DNA of 36,711 bases from NCBI GenBank assembly GCA_024401295.1, contig JAKSLG010000024.1, positions 1-36,711 on the forward strand. Reading direction: 5' to 3'. The notes under the pieces are model-generated. The model did no database searches. It saw only the letters and a program-made list of their open reading frames with translations, and was not told the DNA's origin. A program made the translations under genes and the position numbers. Below, one piece after another: positions 1-8,919 of the stretch; the first letter of the stretch is position 1; every line of letters starts with the position of its first letter. The stretch is from Bacteroidales bacterium (GTDB taxonomy: Bacteria; Bacteroidota; Bacteroidia; Bacteroidales; Marinilabiliaceae).

Positions 1-55
1 ACTCGCGACCCCGTGCGTGACAGGCACGTATTCTAACCAGCTGAACTACCACACC
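1..55 (-). tRNA. tRNA-Asp (GTC), 3' part outside the window
   Basis: Read on the minus strand from position 55, the sequence has a tRNA 5' acceptor strand (GGTGTGG, 55-49), a D-arm (AGTTCAGCTGGTTAGAAT) and a perfect 5-bp anticodon stem CGTGC/GCACG enclosing loop CTGTCAC with anticodon GTC (21-19). Variable and T-arm bases follow up to the window edge. GTC decodes aspartate. The 3' half of the gene lies before position 1, so acceptor pairing cannot be confirmed here. A Bacteroidota-type promoter lies about 85 bases upstream. Confidence 0.93.
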
Positions 56-140
56 TTGCGGACAAGCTTTTTTGTTCCTATGCCATCTTTGGTATCGTTA
101 TCCCAATCTTCATCGGGCGATGTCCTTTCCAAAAGCGATG

Positions 141-171
141 CAAAGTTACGACTATTTTTGTTATTTGCAAA
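141..171 (-). promoter_or_regulatory. Promoter for tRNA-Asp
   Basis: On the minus strand, TAACTTTG (148-141) fits the Bacteroidota -7 consensus TAnnTTTG, and TTTG (171-168) fits the -33 element with 19 bp between them. The -33 box lies inside a perfect 7+1+7 palindrome, TTGCAAA-C-TTTGCAA (165-179). Transcription would start near 135 and run into the tRNA. Confidence 0.6.
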
Positions 172-242
172 CTTTGCAAGAAAATATTTTCATTTTTCAA
201 GGTCCGCCAAAGCGGAATGAAAAGCCATAATGCCATGTTGCA

Positions 243-259
243 GCATCAGATTCTGATGC
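243..259 (-). other. Perfect palindrome over the stop codon of the PP2C gene
   Basis: GCATCAGA-T-TCTGATGC is an 8-bp perfect inverted repeat overlapping the TGA of the phosphatase gene. It could form a 3' hairpin, but no T-run follows on the minus strand, so calling it a terminator would be speculative. Confidence 0.4.
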
Positions 260-2510
260 CAACAATCAATGTATCATCGGTTTGCTCATAGAGATCATTG
301 TCGATGACCGAAGGTGGCGTGCGCCATTCATCCATAACGGTTTCGATGAGAATTTTCTGAGCAGCAAACGGATTTTTGTAAACATTGGCCAGAAGCGCAC
401 GCAAACGCTTGGCTGTAAACTTGGCCAAACTACGATTTGGAGCATAGCCGAACTGATCGGTTACACCATCGGTATATGCATAAAGCGTATCGCCTTTCTG
501 AAGTTCAATGACATGATCCGTAAAATGCTCAAGCTCGAGCCAATAGAGTCCTATCGGCATTCTGTCTGCTTCATAGACAGTCACCTCGCCATTGCGGACT
601 ACGACAAGCGGACGGAACGCTCCAGCATAATGCATGGTCATGTTTTGCGGATCGATGATCACGAGTGCAATGTCGAGACCATCGTGGTTACTATTTTCGA
701 CATCCGTTTGTCGGAGAGCATTCTTCAATTTTGCACGCATGACATCCAGAATGGCACCTGCCGTGACATTCTCCTTGTCACACTCGGCAACAGCCTCATT
801 GAGTATAGAGATGCCTAGGATACTCATAAGTGCTCCAGGAACGCTATGGCCTGTACAGTCAGCCACTGCAAAAGCTTTATATTTGCCAATTTGCTGCGCC
901 CAATAAAAATCTCCAGAGACAATGTTGAGTGGTCGCAAAATCACAAGCGTATCACCAAAAAGCATATTGAGCATCGACTGCGACGGCATCAGAGATTCCT
1001 GAATCTTGCTTGAATATTCAAGACTTTCAAGAATCTCACGATTGTAAGTCTCAATCTGCTTTGTTTTCTGCTGAAGTGCATATTTCTGATCTTCAATATA
1101 TTCATTGCGTTCGAGAAGTGTATTGTGCTGAGCCTCCAATTCAGAATGTCGTTCTTCCAGTTCCGCATTCGCCCTATTGAGCTTCTCATTTATTTTTCGA
1201 CGCCTCATATTCGAAATGACAATAACCACAACAACAATAAGCAATGTTATTGCAGCACAGATAAGAATGACAACGAGCATATTACGCTTTTCAGAAGCAG
1301 CCTCATAGAGCCGCTGCTGTGCACGCATCGAAAGTTCAGACTGCATGTGATTGATATTATTCGTGGTTCTCGCAACCATTTTCACCCTATCCGATGTCTT
1401 TGCAACGAGATTCGCAGAATCTGAATAAGCCAAAGCCATCTTGTAATTACCCATCGTCTCATAATAGTCTCGGTATAAGCCGTACAACTCACAGAGAAGG
1501 TATTGATATTCAGATTTTTCAGAAATCTGATCACGATACATTTCCAAGTATTTTTTTGCCTGGGTAAAATCTTCACGACGGATACAATACAAGCCATATT
1601 TACCATATCGGTATGGCTCAACATAGCCCATTCGGTCTGAATATGACGAATATTTTTCAAACAGTTGATTGCATTTTTCGAATTTCCTGTTTCGCGATTC
1701 TTTGTTATTATCGTCTTTCAAATCAAGCAAGCTGAGATCTATCAGCACTTCGATATTATTCAATATCGTACCCAAATCGCCTTCATTCGCCTCAAGTTCT
1801 GAAATGTCCGCCTTAATGATATCCGAAATCCGTTGATATTCCTGTGATGTTCCTTTTCTCGTGTACAGAAGAAGTGCATCATAGTAATGGATATTATAGA
1901 CTGATTTTTTTCCCGCCAGCTCCACATATTTACGAGCACTATCAAGGCGAGCTTCTGCAAGGTCAAAAAGCTCAACATCGATGTAAGAATGTGCAATAGC
2001 CGTATATGTATTGACAAGTTGCGGATACTCCTTCATTTCATAACACAACTTGAGTGATTTGTTGTAGTACAGATCTGCCGAAATTTCATCTTCGATATAA
2101 GACAGACAATGTCCCAATAATACATAAGAGTGAATCAAACAATCATTGTACTGAAGATTTTCGGCAATTGGAAGAAGTGCATAAAGCTTGTTCATTGCAT
2201 CTTCCTTCTGACCCAAGTGGTAAAATGCCCATGCTTCGAAACGAATGGCATCGCAAAGACGATATTCATCGTTGAGCTTTCGCGCGAGTTCTTCCTCGAG
2301 CGCAGCATATTTGAGCGTAGAATCCGTGCTGTAATGTTCCAAAGAAATCTTATTGAGCAGACGAAGTTTCGTGGTATCGCTCGAAGCGTTGTTCATCGCA
2401 TGCACAAGGCTATCAAACATCAGATCAACATCCGCAGAAACCACTTCGCCCCGCAAGCTAGACGACACAACAAAAAAAAGAGATAAAAATATGAGTATTT
2501 TATTTAACAT
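246..2510 (-). CDS. TPR-containing transmembrane PP2C/SpoIIE-type serine phosphatase
   Basis: A membrane-bound protein phosphatase of about 754 aa. An N-terminal signal segment (MLNKILIFLSLFFVVSS) is followed by a long helical region of TPR type (about residues 35-390), one transmembrane helix (about 411-434), a charged coiled coil (about 440-510) and a C-terminal SpoIIE/PP2C domain. The domain has the metal-binding motifs GDFYW (about 530), ADCTGHSVPGALMS (about 547) and YTDGVTD (about 675), and ends DDTLIVGIRI. By family knowledge such proteins sense an extracytoplasmic signal and dephosphorylate Ser/Thr on anti-sigma antagonists or similar partners; the partner is not visible here. I chose the ATG at 2510: the longer frame from 2594 runs through a candidate promoter and the upstream gene's terminator, and 2510 begins a signal peptide. 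Confidence 0.85.
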   Translation of the reverse strand: MLNKILIFLSLFFVVSSSLRGEVVSADVDLMFDSLVHAMNNASSDTTKLRLLNKISLEHYSTDSTLKYAALEEELARKLNDEYRLCDAIRFEAWAFYHLGQKEDAMNKLYALLPIAENLQYNDCLIHSYVLLGHCLSYIEDEISADLYYNKSLKLCYEMKEYPQLVNTYTAIAHSYIDVELFDLAEARLDSARKYVELAGKKSVYNIHYYDALLLYTRKGTSQEYQRISDIIKADISELEANEGDLGTILNNIEVLIDLSLLDLKDDNNKESRNRKFEKCNQLFEKYSSYSDRMGYVEPYRYGKYGLYCIRREDFTQAKKYLEMYRDQISEKSEYQYLLCELYGLYRDYYETMGNYKMALAYSDSANLVAKTSDRVKMVARTTNNINHMQSELSMRAQQRLYEAASEKRNMLVVILICAAITLLIVVVVIVISNMRRRKINEKLNRANAELEERHSELEAQHNTLLERNEYIEDQKYALQQKTKQIETYNREILESLEYSSKIQESLMPSQSMLNMLFGDTLVILRPLNIVSGDFYWAQQIGKYKAFAVADCTGHSVPGALMSILGISILNEAVAECDKENVTAGAILDVMRAKLKNALRQTDVENSNHDGLDIALVIIDPQNMTMHYAGAFRPLVVVRNGEVTVYEADRMPIGLYWLELEHFTDHVIELQKGDTLYAYTDGVTDQFGYAPNRSLAKFTAKRLRALLANVYKNPFAAQKILIETVMDEWRTPPSVIDNDLYEQTDDTLIVGIRI

Positions 2511-2531
2511 AGACTCGAATTTGTACAAACG

Positions 2532-2563
2532 CAAACTTAGCACTAATATCTCAAAAAAACAAA
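2532..2563 (-). promoter_or_regulatory. Candidate promoter of the PP2C phosphatase gene
   Basis: On the minus strand TAAGTTTG (2539-2532) matches TAnnTTTG, and TTTG (2563-2560) lies 20 bp upstream. The start site would fall near 2526, giving a leader of about 16 bases before the ATG at 2510. The -33 box lies inside the A-rich tract that is also the U-run of the preceding terminator. Confidence 0.5.
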
Positions 2564-2603
2564 AAAAACAGACATTATTGTAATGTTTCAACAATAATGT
2601 CTG
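2553..2603 (-). terminator. Rho-independent terminator of the carboxynorspermidine-dehydrogenase-like gene
   Basis: A perfect 12-bp stem, CAGACATTATTG (2569-2580) against CAATAATGTCTG (2592-2603), with an 11-base loop. On the minus strand it is followed by a T-rich run (2568-2553). It lies about 45 bases past the stop codon at 2650. Confidence 0.85.
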
Positions 2604-2649
2604 CTACGATTATAAGATTAATTACCAGCGTTTTATGCGCCTTACATTT

Positions 2650-3882
2650 TTAAAGTTCAAGATCAATATCGAATTGTTCAACCCAAGGCAAGCCCTGTTC
2701 TCCGAGACGAGCGAGGAATGGATCCGGATCGAAGTCCTCAACATTCCAGACTCCAGGTTTCTTCCACAGTCCACGAACGAACATTTCTGCGCCAAGAGCA
2801 GCAGGAACGCCTGTCGTATATGAAACGGCCTGCATACCAGTTTCCTTGTATGCTTCCTGGTGGCTGCAATTGTTATAGATGTAATATGTACGTTCCTTAC
2901 CATCCTTGATACCGCGGATACGGCATCCGATAGAAGTCTCGCCCTCGTAGTTCTCGCCAAGATCCTGAGGGTTAGGAAGAACAGCCTTGAGGAACTGCAA
3001 AGGAACGATCTTAACCTTCTCAGTACCAGTTCCGTCAGCCTTTGGAGCTTCGTATGTAACCTCATCGATACGAGCCATACCGATGTTTTGGATAACATCG
3101 AGATATGTGAGATACTGCTGTCCGAAAGTCATCCAGAAGCGAGCCTGCTTGATTGTCGGGAAGTTCTTTGCAAGCGACTCGAGCTCTTCGTGATACATAA
3201 GGTAGCTTTCGCGAGGGCCGATGTTTGGATATGTAAGAGCCTTGTGAATCTCGAGAGCACCAGTCTGAATCCACTTTCCATCCTTGTAGTAGCGGCCTTT
3301 CTGAGTGATTTCGCGGATATTGATTTCCGGATTAAAGTTCGTAGCGAATGCTTTGTGGTGGTTACCAGCATTGCAATCGACGATATCGAGATAGTGGATT
3401 TCATCGAAATGATGCTTTGCTGCGTATGCTGTGAAGATGCCAGAGACACCTGGATCGAAGCCACAACCGAGGATTGCAGTCAATCCAGCTTCTTCGAAAC
3501 GCTGCTTGTATGCCCACTGCCAGCTATATTCGAAGTGAGCTTCGTCTTTTGGCTCGTAGTTGGCCGTGTCGAGATATGAAACGCCAGTTGCCAGACAAGC
3601 ATCCATAATGGTAAGATCTTGATAAGGCAAGGCAACATTAACCACGAGATCAGGCTTGACCTCGTTGATGAGTTTCACCAGTTCGTCAACATTATCGGCA
3701 TCGACCTGTGCAGTCTTGATGCGCGTTCCTGTTGCCTTGAAGATTGCTTCGGCTGTAGCATCGCATTTAGCTTTTGTTCTGCTGGCCAAAGTGATTTCTT
3801 CGAACAGATGAGGCTGCTGAGCCATTTTGTGAGCGACAACGGTGCCGACACCGCCTGCTCCAATCTGAAGAATTTTACCCAT
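2650..3882 (-). CDS. Saccharopine dehydrogenase family protein, probably carboxynorspermidine dehydrogenase
   Basis: A 410-aa cytoplasmic NAD(P)-dependent enzyme. It begins MGKILQIGAGGVGTVVAHK, a Rossmann nucleotide-binding loop (GAGGVG), and carries saccharopine-dehydrogenase features such as GCGFDPGVSGIF and EHYLD-like blocks in the middle. In gut Bacteroidales this subfamily is carboxy(nor)spermidine dehydrogenase, which condenses aspartate semialdehyde with putrescine or diaminopropane for spermidine-type polyamine synthesis. The decarboxylase partner (nspC) is not in this window, so the substrate is inferred from family resemblance. I chose the ATG at 3882 over one at 3900 because the Rossmann strand should start within a few residues of the N-terminus. 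It appears monocistronic, with its own promoter and terminator. Confidence 0.75.
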   Translation of the reverse strand: MGKILQIGAGGVGTVVAHKMAQQPHLFEEITLASRTKAKCDATAEAIFKATGTRIKTAQVDADNVDELVKLINEVKPDLVVNVALPYQDLTIMDACLATGVSYLDTANYEPKDEAHFEYSWQWAYKQRFEEAGLTAILGCGFDPGVSGIFTAYAAKHHFDEIHYLDIVDCNAGNHHKAFATNFNPEINIREITQKGRYYKDGKWIQTGALEIHKALTYPNIGPRESYLMYHEELESLAKNFPTIKQARFWMTFGQQYLTYLDVIQNIGMARIDEVTYEAPKADGTGTEKVKIVPLQFLKAVLPNPQDLGENYEGETSIGCRIRGIKDGKERTYYIYNNCSHQEAYKETGMQAVSYTTGVPAALGAEMFVRGLWKKPGVWNVEDFDPDPFLARLGEQGLPWVEQFDIDLEL

Positions 3883-3913
3883 TTTTACGTGTAGTGTCAA
3901 TAATTAAACGGTG

Positions 3914-3921
3914 CAAAACTA
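3914..3921 (-). promoter_or_regulatory. Candidate -7 element upstream of the polyamine dehydrogenase gene
   Basis: TAGTTTTG on the minus strand (3921-3914) matches TAnnTTTG and lies 31 bases before the ATG at 3882. A TTTG (3948-3945) lies 23 bp upstream, a little farther than the usual 19-21 bp, so the -33 assignment is weak. Confidence 0.4.
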
Positions 3922-3968
3922 CTATTTTTTTGAAATTATACGCTCAAAGGCGATGTTTTTATTTACGC

Positions 3969-5996
3969 TTACTTGAGACTTGTGATTTTAACCTCTATGC
4001 GTCGGTTTTTCGCACGTCCTTCTTCGCTGTTGTTATCAGCAATCGGCTGTGTCTGTCCATAGCCTTTGTGAGTGATGCGCGAAGCTTCAATTCCGAGCGA
4101 TACGAGGGCATCGGCCGTCGTTTTTGCACGACGTTCGGAGAGTTTCTGATTGTAGTCGGCCTTACCCTCATTGTCTGTATGTCCACCAATTTCAATTCGC
4201 ATGGCGATATTGCTCTTCATGATGGCCGCAAGTCTCTTGAGTTCAATTTCTGATTCCGGCTTCAGGTCGGCCGAATTGGTATCGAAGAATATGTTTCGAA
4301 GTTCGATTTTCTGATTCACCTCGATTGGAGCCATTTCGATGTTGAGATGGTACTGTTCGATCTGCGATTTCGGGAGCGAGAAATTCTGTGAGTGATAGAG
4401 ATAGCCACGGCTGTCGGCAAAGAGGCCGTAGTCATAGCCAGCAGGCAATGTCACAATGAATTGTCCGGTTACAGGGTCGCTCGACGTACTGACCATTTTC
4501 TGATCGTCCTCAAGACGAACAAGTTCGATGCTGGCACCAAGCGGCTTCATCGTCTTGTGGTCATAGACATGACCTTTGATGTAGCCAACAGGCTCTGGTC
4601 GAAGCGATTGCGGAAGATCGAAGCAGAGAAGATCAATCTTGTTACGTCCATCAGGTTGCTGGCGCTGAGATGAAAAATATGCCATCGTACCTTGAGCATT
4701 GACGATGAATCCATTATTATCGAGCGGTGTGTTTATGGGATATCCGATATTCCTCGGAGTTGTCCATTTCCCATCATCGTTGAGACGGCTGATGAAGATA
4801 TCCTGTCCGCCAAGTCCAGGCCACATATCGGACGAGAAATAAAGCGTCTTATTGTCGGGATGGATGAAAGGCGACGTCTCGTCACCACGCGTGTTGATGG
4901 AATCGCCCAGATTTACTGCACTGCCAAACATCGGCACGCCATTGCTGCGCCAGCCAACGATCTGCGATTTCCAAATATCCATGCCGCCCTTACCGCCAGG
5001 GCGTGCACTGACAAAATACAATGTGCGGCCGTCGGACGAGAAGCAAGGCTGCGTCTCCCAGTACGGCGTATTGACATTATCACCGACATTGACAGGCGTA
5101 CTCCACCCATTGGCAGTGCGACGGCTGAAATAGATATCGCACGAACCTTTCGAATCATCGCGTCCGCAAGCCGTGAAAAACATGAAATTTCCATCCGGCG
5201 ACAGTGCCTGCGCACCCTCGTTGTTCTGAGTGTTGACTTCTGCCATGGCTAGAGGCTTTGACCATTCGCCATCAACCTTGCGTGTCACATAGAAATCTTC
5301 ATGAAAATATTCATACTTACGCGGGAGGTTCTTGTTTCGAGCAAAAGCACTGGCATCTCGCGGGAGAAGCATCGTAAAAACGAGTTCTTCCTCGTCGAGC
5401 GAAACACTTGGCCAATACTGATCATAATCCGTTGCGACATTTTCGGAAACCAAACGAGGCTCGAAAGGCACAGGATTGCTCATCAAATCCCTGATAACCA
5501 TGGCTCTCCTAATAAGCTCATCGGTATTTCTCGAATTACGTTTTCCGGCACTGAACTTCTTGTAGAGATCGAGCCATTCGAGAGCTTCTTCCATGCGGCC
5601 AAGAGACATCATCGCGACGCCCGCATTGTAATAAGCAGGTACAAAGCATGTTGAATCGAGAGTCACGGCTTTCTTAATGTTGGCAATCTGACCTTCATAA
5701 TCATTCAGCTCACGGCACACTTCGGACATGCCGAGAAAAGCCTCGACAAACTCCGGAGCAATTTTGCTTGCCGTTTCGAAACTCAGATAGGCCTTCTGAA
5801 AACGATCATACTGAAAATCATTCATTCCGATTTCGTATGCTTCGATAGCCTTTTTCGACTTGGTGCTATATTTCTGAGTCTCAGCCTTCTGCTTAACTTT
5901 TTGCTTATTTTTCTGAGCATCAGCATTTTGAATAGCGACACTCATAATCACAACGAACAAAAACGCCCTTAAGACAATCTTTACCATAGGATTCAT
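3969..5996 (-). CDS. OmpA-family envelope protein with TPR, PD40 propeller and carboxypeptidase-regulatory-like domains
   Basis: A 675-aa exported protein. A signal peptide (about 1-27, ending IQNADAQ) leads to TPR helices (about 45-165), a stretch of PD40/WD40-like beta-propeller repeats (about 185-445; repeated 'LSPDGNFMFFTA', 'FSSDGRTLYFVSARPGG', 'HPDNKTLYFSSD' blades), a carboxypeptidase-regulatory-like beta-sandwich (about 460-545) and a C-terminal OmpA domain (about 560-672). The OmpA domain has FFDTNSADLKPES, GGHTDNEG and NRRIEVKI, the peptidoglycan-binding signature. This architecture is common in Bacteroidota and resembles PorE/Pal-like proteins that tether outer-membrane complexes, including type IX secretion parts, to the wall. 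Whether this one belongs to T9SS cannot be told here. A -7 element lies just upstream. Confidence 0.88.
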   Translation of the reverse strand: MNPMVKIVLRAFLFVVIMSVAIQNADAQKNKQKVKQKAETQKYSTKSKKAIEAYEIGMNDFQYDRFQKAYLSFETASKIAPEFVEAFLGMSEVCRELNDYEGQIANIKKAVTLDSTCFVPAYYNAGVAMMSLGRMEEALEWLDLYKKFSAGKRNSRNTDELIRRAMVIRDLMSNPVPFEPRLVSENVATDYDQYWPSVSLDEEELVFTMLLPRDASAFARNKNLPRKYEYFHEDFYVTRKVDGEWSKPLAMAEVNTQNNEGAQALSPDGNFMFFTACGRDDSKGSCDIYFSRRTANGWSTPVNVGDNVNTPYWETQPCFSSDGRTLYFVSARPGGKGGMDIWKSQIVGWRSNGVPMFGSAVNLGDSINTRGDETSPFIHPDNKTLYFSSDMWPGLGGQDIFISRLNDDGKWTTPRNIGYPINTPLDNNGFIVNAQGTMAYFSSQRQQPDGRNKIDLLCFDLPQSLRPEPVGYIKGHVYDHKTMKPLGASIELVRLEDDQKMVSTSSDPVTGQFIVTLPAGYDYGLFADSRGYLYHSQNFSLPKSQIEQYHLNIEMAPIEVNQKIELRNIFFDTNSADLKPESEIELKRLAAIMKSNIAMRIEIGGHTDNEGKADYNQKLSERRAKTTADALVSLGIEASRITHKGYGQTQPIADNNSEEGRAKNRRIEVKITSLK

Positions 5997-6009
5997 TTTA
6001 TTGTTTATG

Positions 6010-6017
6010 CAAATATA
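6010..6017 (-). promoter_or_regulatory. Candidate -7 element of the OmpA/PD40 gene
   Basis: TATATTTG on the minus strand (6017-6010) matches TAnnTTTG and lies 13 bases before the ATG at 5996, implying a very short leader. No clear -33 TTTG is seen at 19-21 bp. Confidence 0.35.
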
Positions 6018-6117
6018 CGAATGTCGGAATAAAAGGTGATATTTTCACCAATCTTTCATCATGTCAGAAAAATAAATTAACTTTAAACCGCAATTAACAA
6101 AAACTAAATTTTCAGAA

Positions 6118-8784
6118 ATGAAATCATTTAAATCGATTGTAGCGCTAGCTTCAATGGCGCTGCTAACATCGTTCACAGCGGAGGAAGGCGAGTCGTGCGA
6201 CTATCCTTTCATGAATCCGAAACTTTCTGTAGATGAGCGTGTTGAGGACCTCATCAGCAGATTGACTCCAGAAGAAAAAATCAGCATGATGATGAACCGC
6301 TCGGCAGCCATCGAGCGATTGGACATCCCAGCCTACAACTGGTGGGGCGAAGCGTGCCATGGTCTTATGGGCGTCAGCGATGTGACTGTTTTTCCACAGT
6401 GTATTGCACTGGCTGCAACATTCGATGCCGATGCCGAACTGAAGGCATACACGATGGTTTCGGACGAAGCTCGCGGTCGTTACAACTCATTGCCACGCAC
6501 AGGTGACATCGGTCCTTATGTTTCTGCGCTTCCGAACCTTACATTCTGGGCACCAAATGTCAACATCTTCCGTGATCCACGTTGGGGACGCGGTCAGGAG
6601 ACATACGGCGAAGATCCATATTTGAGCTCTGTGATGGGTCTCAATGTGGTGAAAGGTATGCAAGGCAATGATGCCAAATATTATAAGACACATGCATGTG
6701 CAAAGCACTTTGCAATTCATAGCGGTCCAGAGCCATTGCGTCATAAATTCAACGCAACGCCATCGGGTCGTGACCTTTGGGAGACATACTTGCCAGCATT
6801 CAAGACACTCGTAACTGAGGGCAATGTTCAGGAGGTGATGTGTGCATACAGCGCATACGAAGGCGAGCCATGCTGTAATTCAAATCGCCTGCTCATTCAG
6901 ATTCTTCGCGACCGATGGGGCTTTAAGGGTCTTGTCGTGAGCGACTGCGATGCTATCAACGATTTCTATATCAAGGGCAATCATGGCACACACGCCAATG
7001 CCGTTGATGCAAGTTCTGATGCCGTACGCAATGGCACAGACCTCGAATGCGGCAAGAGCTATCAGGCACTTGTTGAAGCTCTCAAGGAGGGAAAGATCAG
7101 CGAGAAAGAGCTCAACGTTTCTCTTCGTCGTCTCATCAAAGCCCGCATCGAGCTTGGCATGTTTGACCCAGATGAAATCAATCCATACTCAAAGATTCCT
7201 GGCAGCGTAGTCGATTGTCAGGCACACCGCGACCATGCGCTTCTCCTTGCTCGCGAAGCACAGGTTCTTCTCAAGAACAACAAGAATGCTCTTCCTCTCT
7301 CGAAGAACCTCAAGCGCATTGCAATCGTTGGTCCAAATGCAGACAACGCCGAGATGATGCGCGGCAACTATAGCGGCACGCCAACACACTGCGTGACAAT
7401 TCTTCAGGGCATTAAGGACAAGATGCCTAATGCACAGGTTGACTACATTCAGGGTTGCGACATCGAGAAAGACTATCTTCAGTTCCCTAAGATGCACCTT
7501 GTGAACGGCAACGGCAAGAAAGGTTTCTATGCAGAATATTATGCATCTACAGATTGGACTGGCGAGACTGTTCGCACAGAGAATCTGACAGAGATCAACT
7601 TCATGACAGATGGCGGCTATGGCTTTGGTGCCGGCGTTCCATCGAGCGATTTCACAGCTCGCTACACTGGTAAATTCACAAGCGATTTCGACGGTCAGCT
7701 CTGCTTCTCAATGAACGGCACATCATACACCGTTAAAGTCAACGGCAAGACAATTGGCGAATTCTATCCAAAACCATTGTCATTCAAGTTCGTTCCAGGC
7801 ATGGAGCTCACAGACGAGCAGCGCAAGGAACTCATGAGCAGCGGTTTGTTCCGCTGGCGTGGTGGCGACGACTTCATCACTGACGTGAAAGCCGGCGAGA
7901 CATACGACATCGAAATCCTCTACAAGTCGGCAGCTGCTGGCAGCAGTTCACGTCTCAACATCGACATGGTCGAAAGACGTACCACTGAGTTCGAACAGCT
8001 CAAGAAAGAACTTGCTTCATACGACGCAGTGATTTATGTTGGTGGCATCACATCGACACAGGAAGGCGAAGGTCACGAACGTGCAACCATCGAGCTTCCT
8101 GCTGTTCAGCAGCGCTGCATCAAGGCTCTCAGCGAAATTGGCAAGCCTGTCATCTTCGTCAATTGCTCGGGCAGCTGCGTAGCTCTCGGCGATGTTGAGC
8201 CATACTACGATGCTCTCATCCAAAGCTGGTATCCAGGCCAAGAAGGTGGCACAGCCATCGCAGATGTTCTCTTTGGCGATTTCAATCCATCGGGCAAGCT
8301 TCCGATCACTTTCTACAAGTCGACATCGCAGCTTCCTGACTTCCAGGATTACAACATGGACAACCGCACATACCGCTATTTCACAGGCGATCCTCTCTAT
8401 TCATTCGGATATGGCCTCAGCTATACAAAATTTGAATTCGGCAAAGCTAAACTCTCTGCCAAGTCAATCAAGGTTGGCGAAAGCGTAGAGATTTCAATCC
8501 CTGTTGCAAACAAGGGCGCAATGGCCGGTGCAGAAGTTGTTCAGGTCTATGTCAAGAGCCTCACAAATCCAAACGCACCAATCAAATCGCTCAAGGCATT
8601 CAGCCGCGTCGAGATCAATGCAGGCGGAAAGACTACTGTCAAGCTCAAGCTTGCTCCTGATGCTTTTGCATACTACAAGGCTGAAGCTGACGACCTTGCT
8701 ATCTTCGCTGGAAAATACCAGATCATGTATGGCAATTCATCACGCGACAGTGATCTTCAGGTGATTGACTTTGAGGTCAAGTAA
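6118..8784 (+). CDS. Glycoside hydrolase family 3 beta-xylosidase/beta-glucosidase with PA14 insert
   Basis: An 888-aa exported hydrolase. After a signal peptide (about 1-21) comes the GH3 N-terminal barrel with conserved blocks YNWWGEACHG, FWAPNVNIFRDPRWGRGQET and KHFAIHSGPE. The nucleophile candidate is Asp276 in VVSDCDAI, a form typical of xylosidase-type GH3. The GH3 C-terminal domain begins near residue 370 and is interrupted by a PA14 domain (about 465-614, starting GFYAEYY). A fibronectin-III-like domain closes the protein (about 795-885). It probably removes xylose or arabinose from xylo-oligosaccharides in the periplasm or at the surface. No SusC/SusD genes flank it, so it is not in a visible polysaccharide utilization locus. 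A strong terminator follows; a weak TAACTTTA box (6078-6085) is the only promoter hint. Confidence 0.92.
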   Translation: MKSFKSIVALASMALLTSFTAEEGESCDYPFMNPKLSVDERVEDLISRLTPEEKISMMMNRSAAIERLDIPAYNWWGEACHGLMGVSDVTVFPQCIALAATFDADAELKAYTMVSDEARGRYNSLPRTGDIGPYVSALPNLTFWAPNVNIFRDPRWGRGQETYGEDPYLSSVMGLNVVKGMQGNDAKYYKTHACAKHFAIHSGPEPLRHKFNATPSGRDLWETYLPAFKTLVTEGNVQEVMCAYSAYEGEPCCNSNRLLIQILRDRWGFKGLVVSDCDAINDFYIKGNHGTHANAVDASSDAVRNGTDLECGKSYQALVEALKEGKISEKELNVSLRRLIKARIELGMFDPDEINPYSKIPGSVVDCQAHRDHALLLAREAQVLLKNNKNALPLSKNLKRIAIVGPNADNAEMMRGNYSGTPTHCVTILQGIKDKMPNAQVDYIQGCDIEKDYLQFPKMHLVNGNGKKGFYAEYYASTDWTGETVRTENLTEINFMTDGGYGFGAGVPSSDFTARYTGKFTSDFDGQLCFSMNGTSYTVKVNGKTIGEFYPKPLSFKFVPGMELTDEQRKELMSSGLFRWRGGDDFITDVKAGETYDIEILYKSAAAGSSSRLNIDMVERRTTEFEQLKKELASYDAVIYVGGITSTQEGEGHERATIELPAVQQRCIKALSEIGKPVIFVNCSGSCVALGDVEPYYDALIQSWYPGQEGGTAIADVLFGDFNPSGKLPITFYKSTSQLPDFQDYNMDNRTYRYFTGDPLYSFGYGLSYTKFEFGKAKLSAKSIKVGESVEISIPVANKGAMAGAEVVQVYVKSLTNPNAPIKSLKAFSRVEINAGGKTTVKLKLAPDAFAYYKAEADDLAIFAGKYQIMYGNSSRDSDLQVIDFEVK

Positions 8785-8807
8785 AACAGAAGGACATAAT
8801 TATTACC

Positions 8808-8845
8808 AGAGACTGCTTCGGTTTTCCGAGGCAGTCTCTTTTTTT
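8808..8845 (+). terminator. Rho-independent terminator after the GH3 gene
   Basis: A 14-bp stem (8808-8821 with 8826-8839, one G-T pair) with a TTTT loop is followed by seven T residues (8839-8845), 24 bases past the GH3 stop codon. Confidence 0.92.
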
Positions 8846-8893
8846 GTCTGCGGATAATATCCCGCAAAAAGAGAAATATTCGTAATTCATAGT

Positions 8894-8901
8894 TACCTTT
8901 G
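8894..8901 (+). promoter_or_regulatory. Candidate -7 element of the PPOX-family gene
   Basis: TACCTTTG matches TAnnTTTG, 18 bases before the ATG at 8920. The TTG that opens the longest reading frame (8899) is part of this box, which argues that translation starts at 8920. No convincing -33 element is seen. Confidence 0.5.
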
Positions 8902-8919
8902 CATCACAAAACGAAGATT

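Noticed and set aside
17-220. Plus-strand frame of 67 codons at the window start
   Set aside because: It runs through the tRNA-Asp gene and its promoter on the other strand and has no protein-like features.
2860-3579. Long plus-strand frame (239 codons) across the polyamine dehydrogenase gene
   Set aside because: Antisense shadow of a well-conserved enzyme; its length follows from codon bias.
4692-5252. Plus-strand frame of 186 codons in the OmpA/PD40 gene
   Set aside because: Antisense to conserved PD40 repeats, with no promoter or recognisable domain.
6018-6117. Riboswitch or structured leader before the GH3 gene
   Set aside because: Only a 5-bp hairpin (GGTGA/TCACC, 6035-6049) is visible, with no conserved aptamer features.
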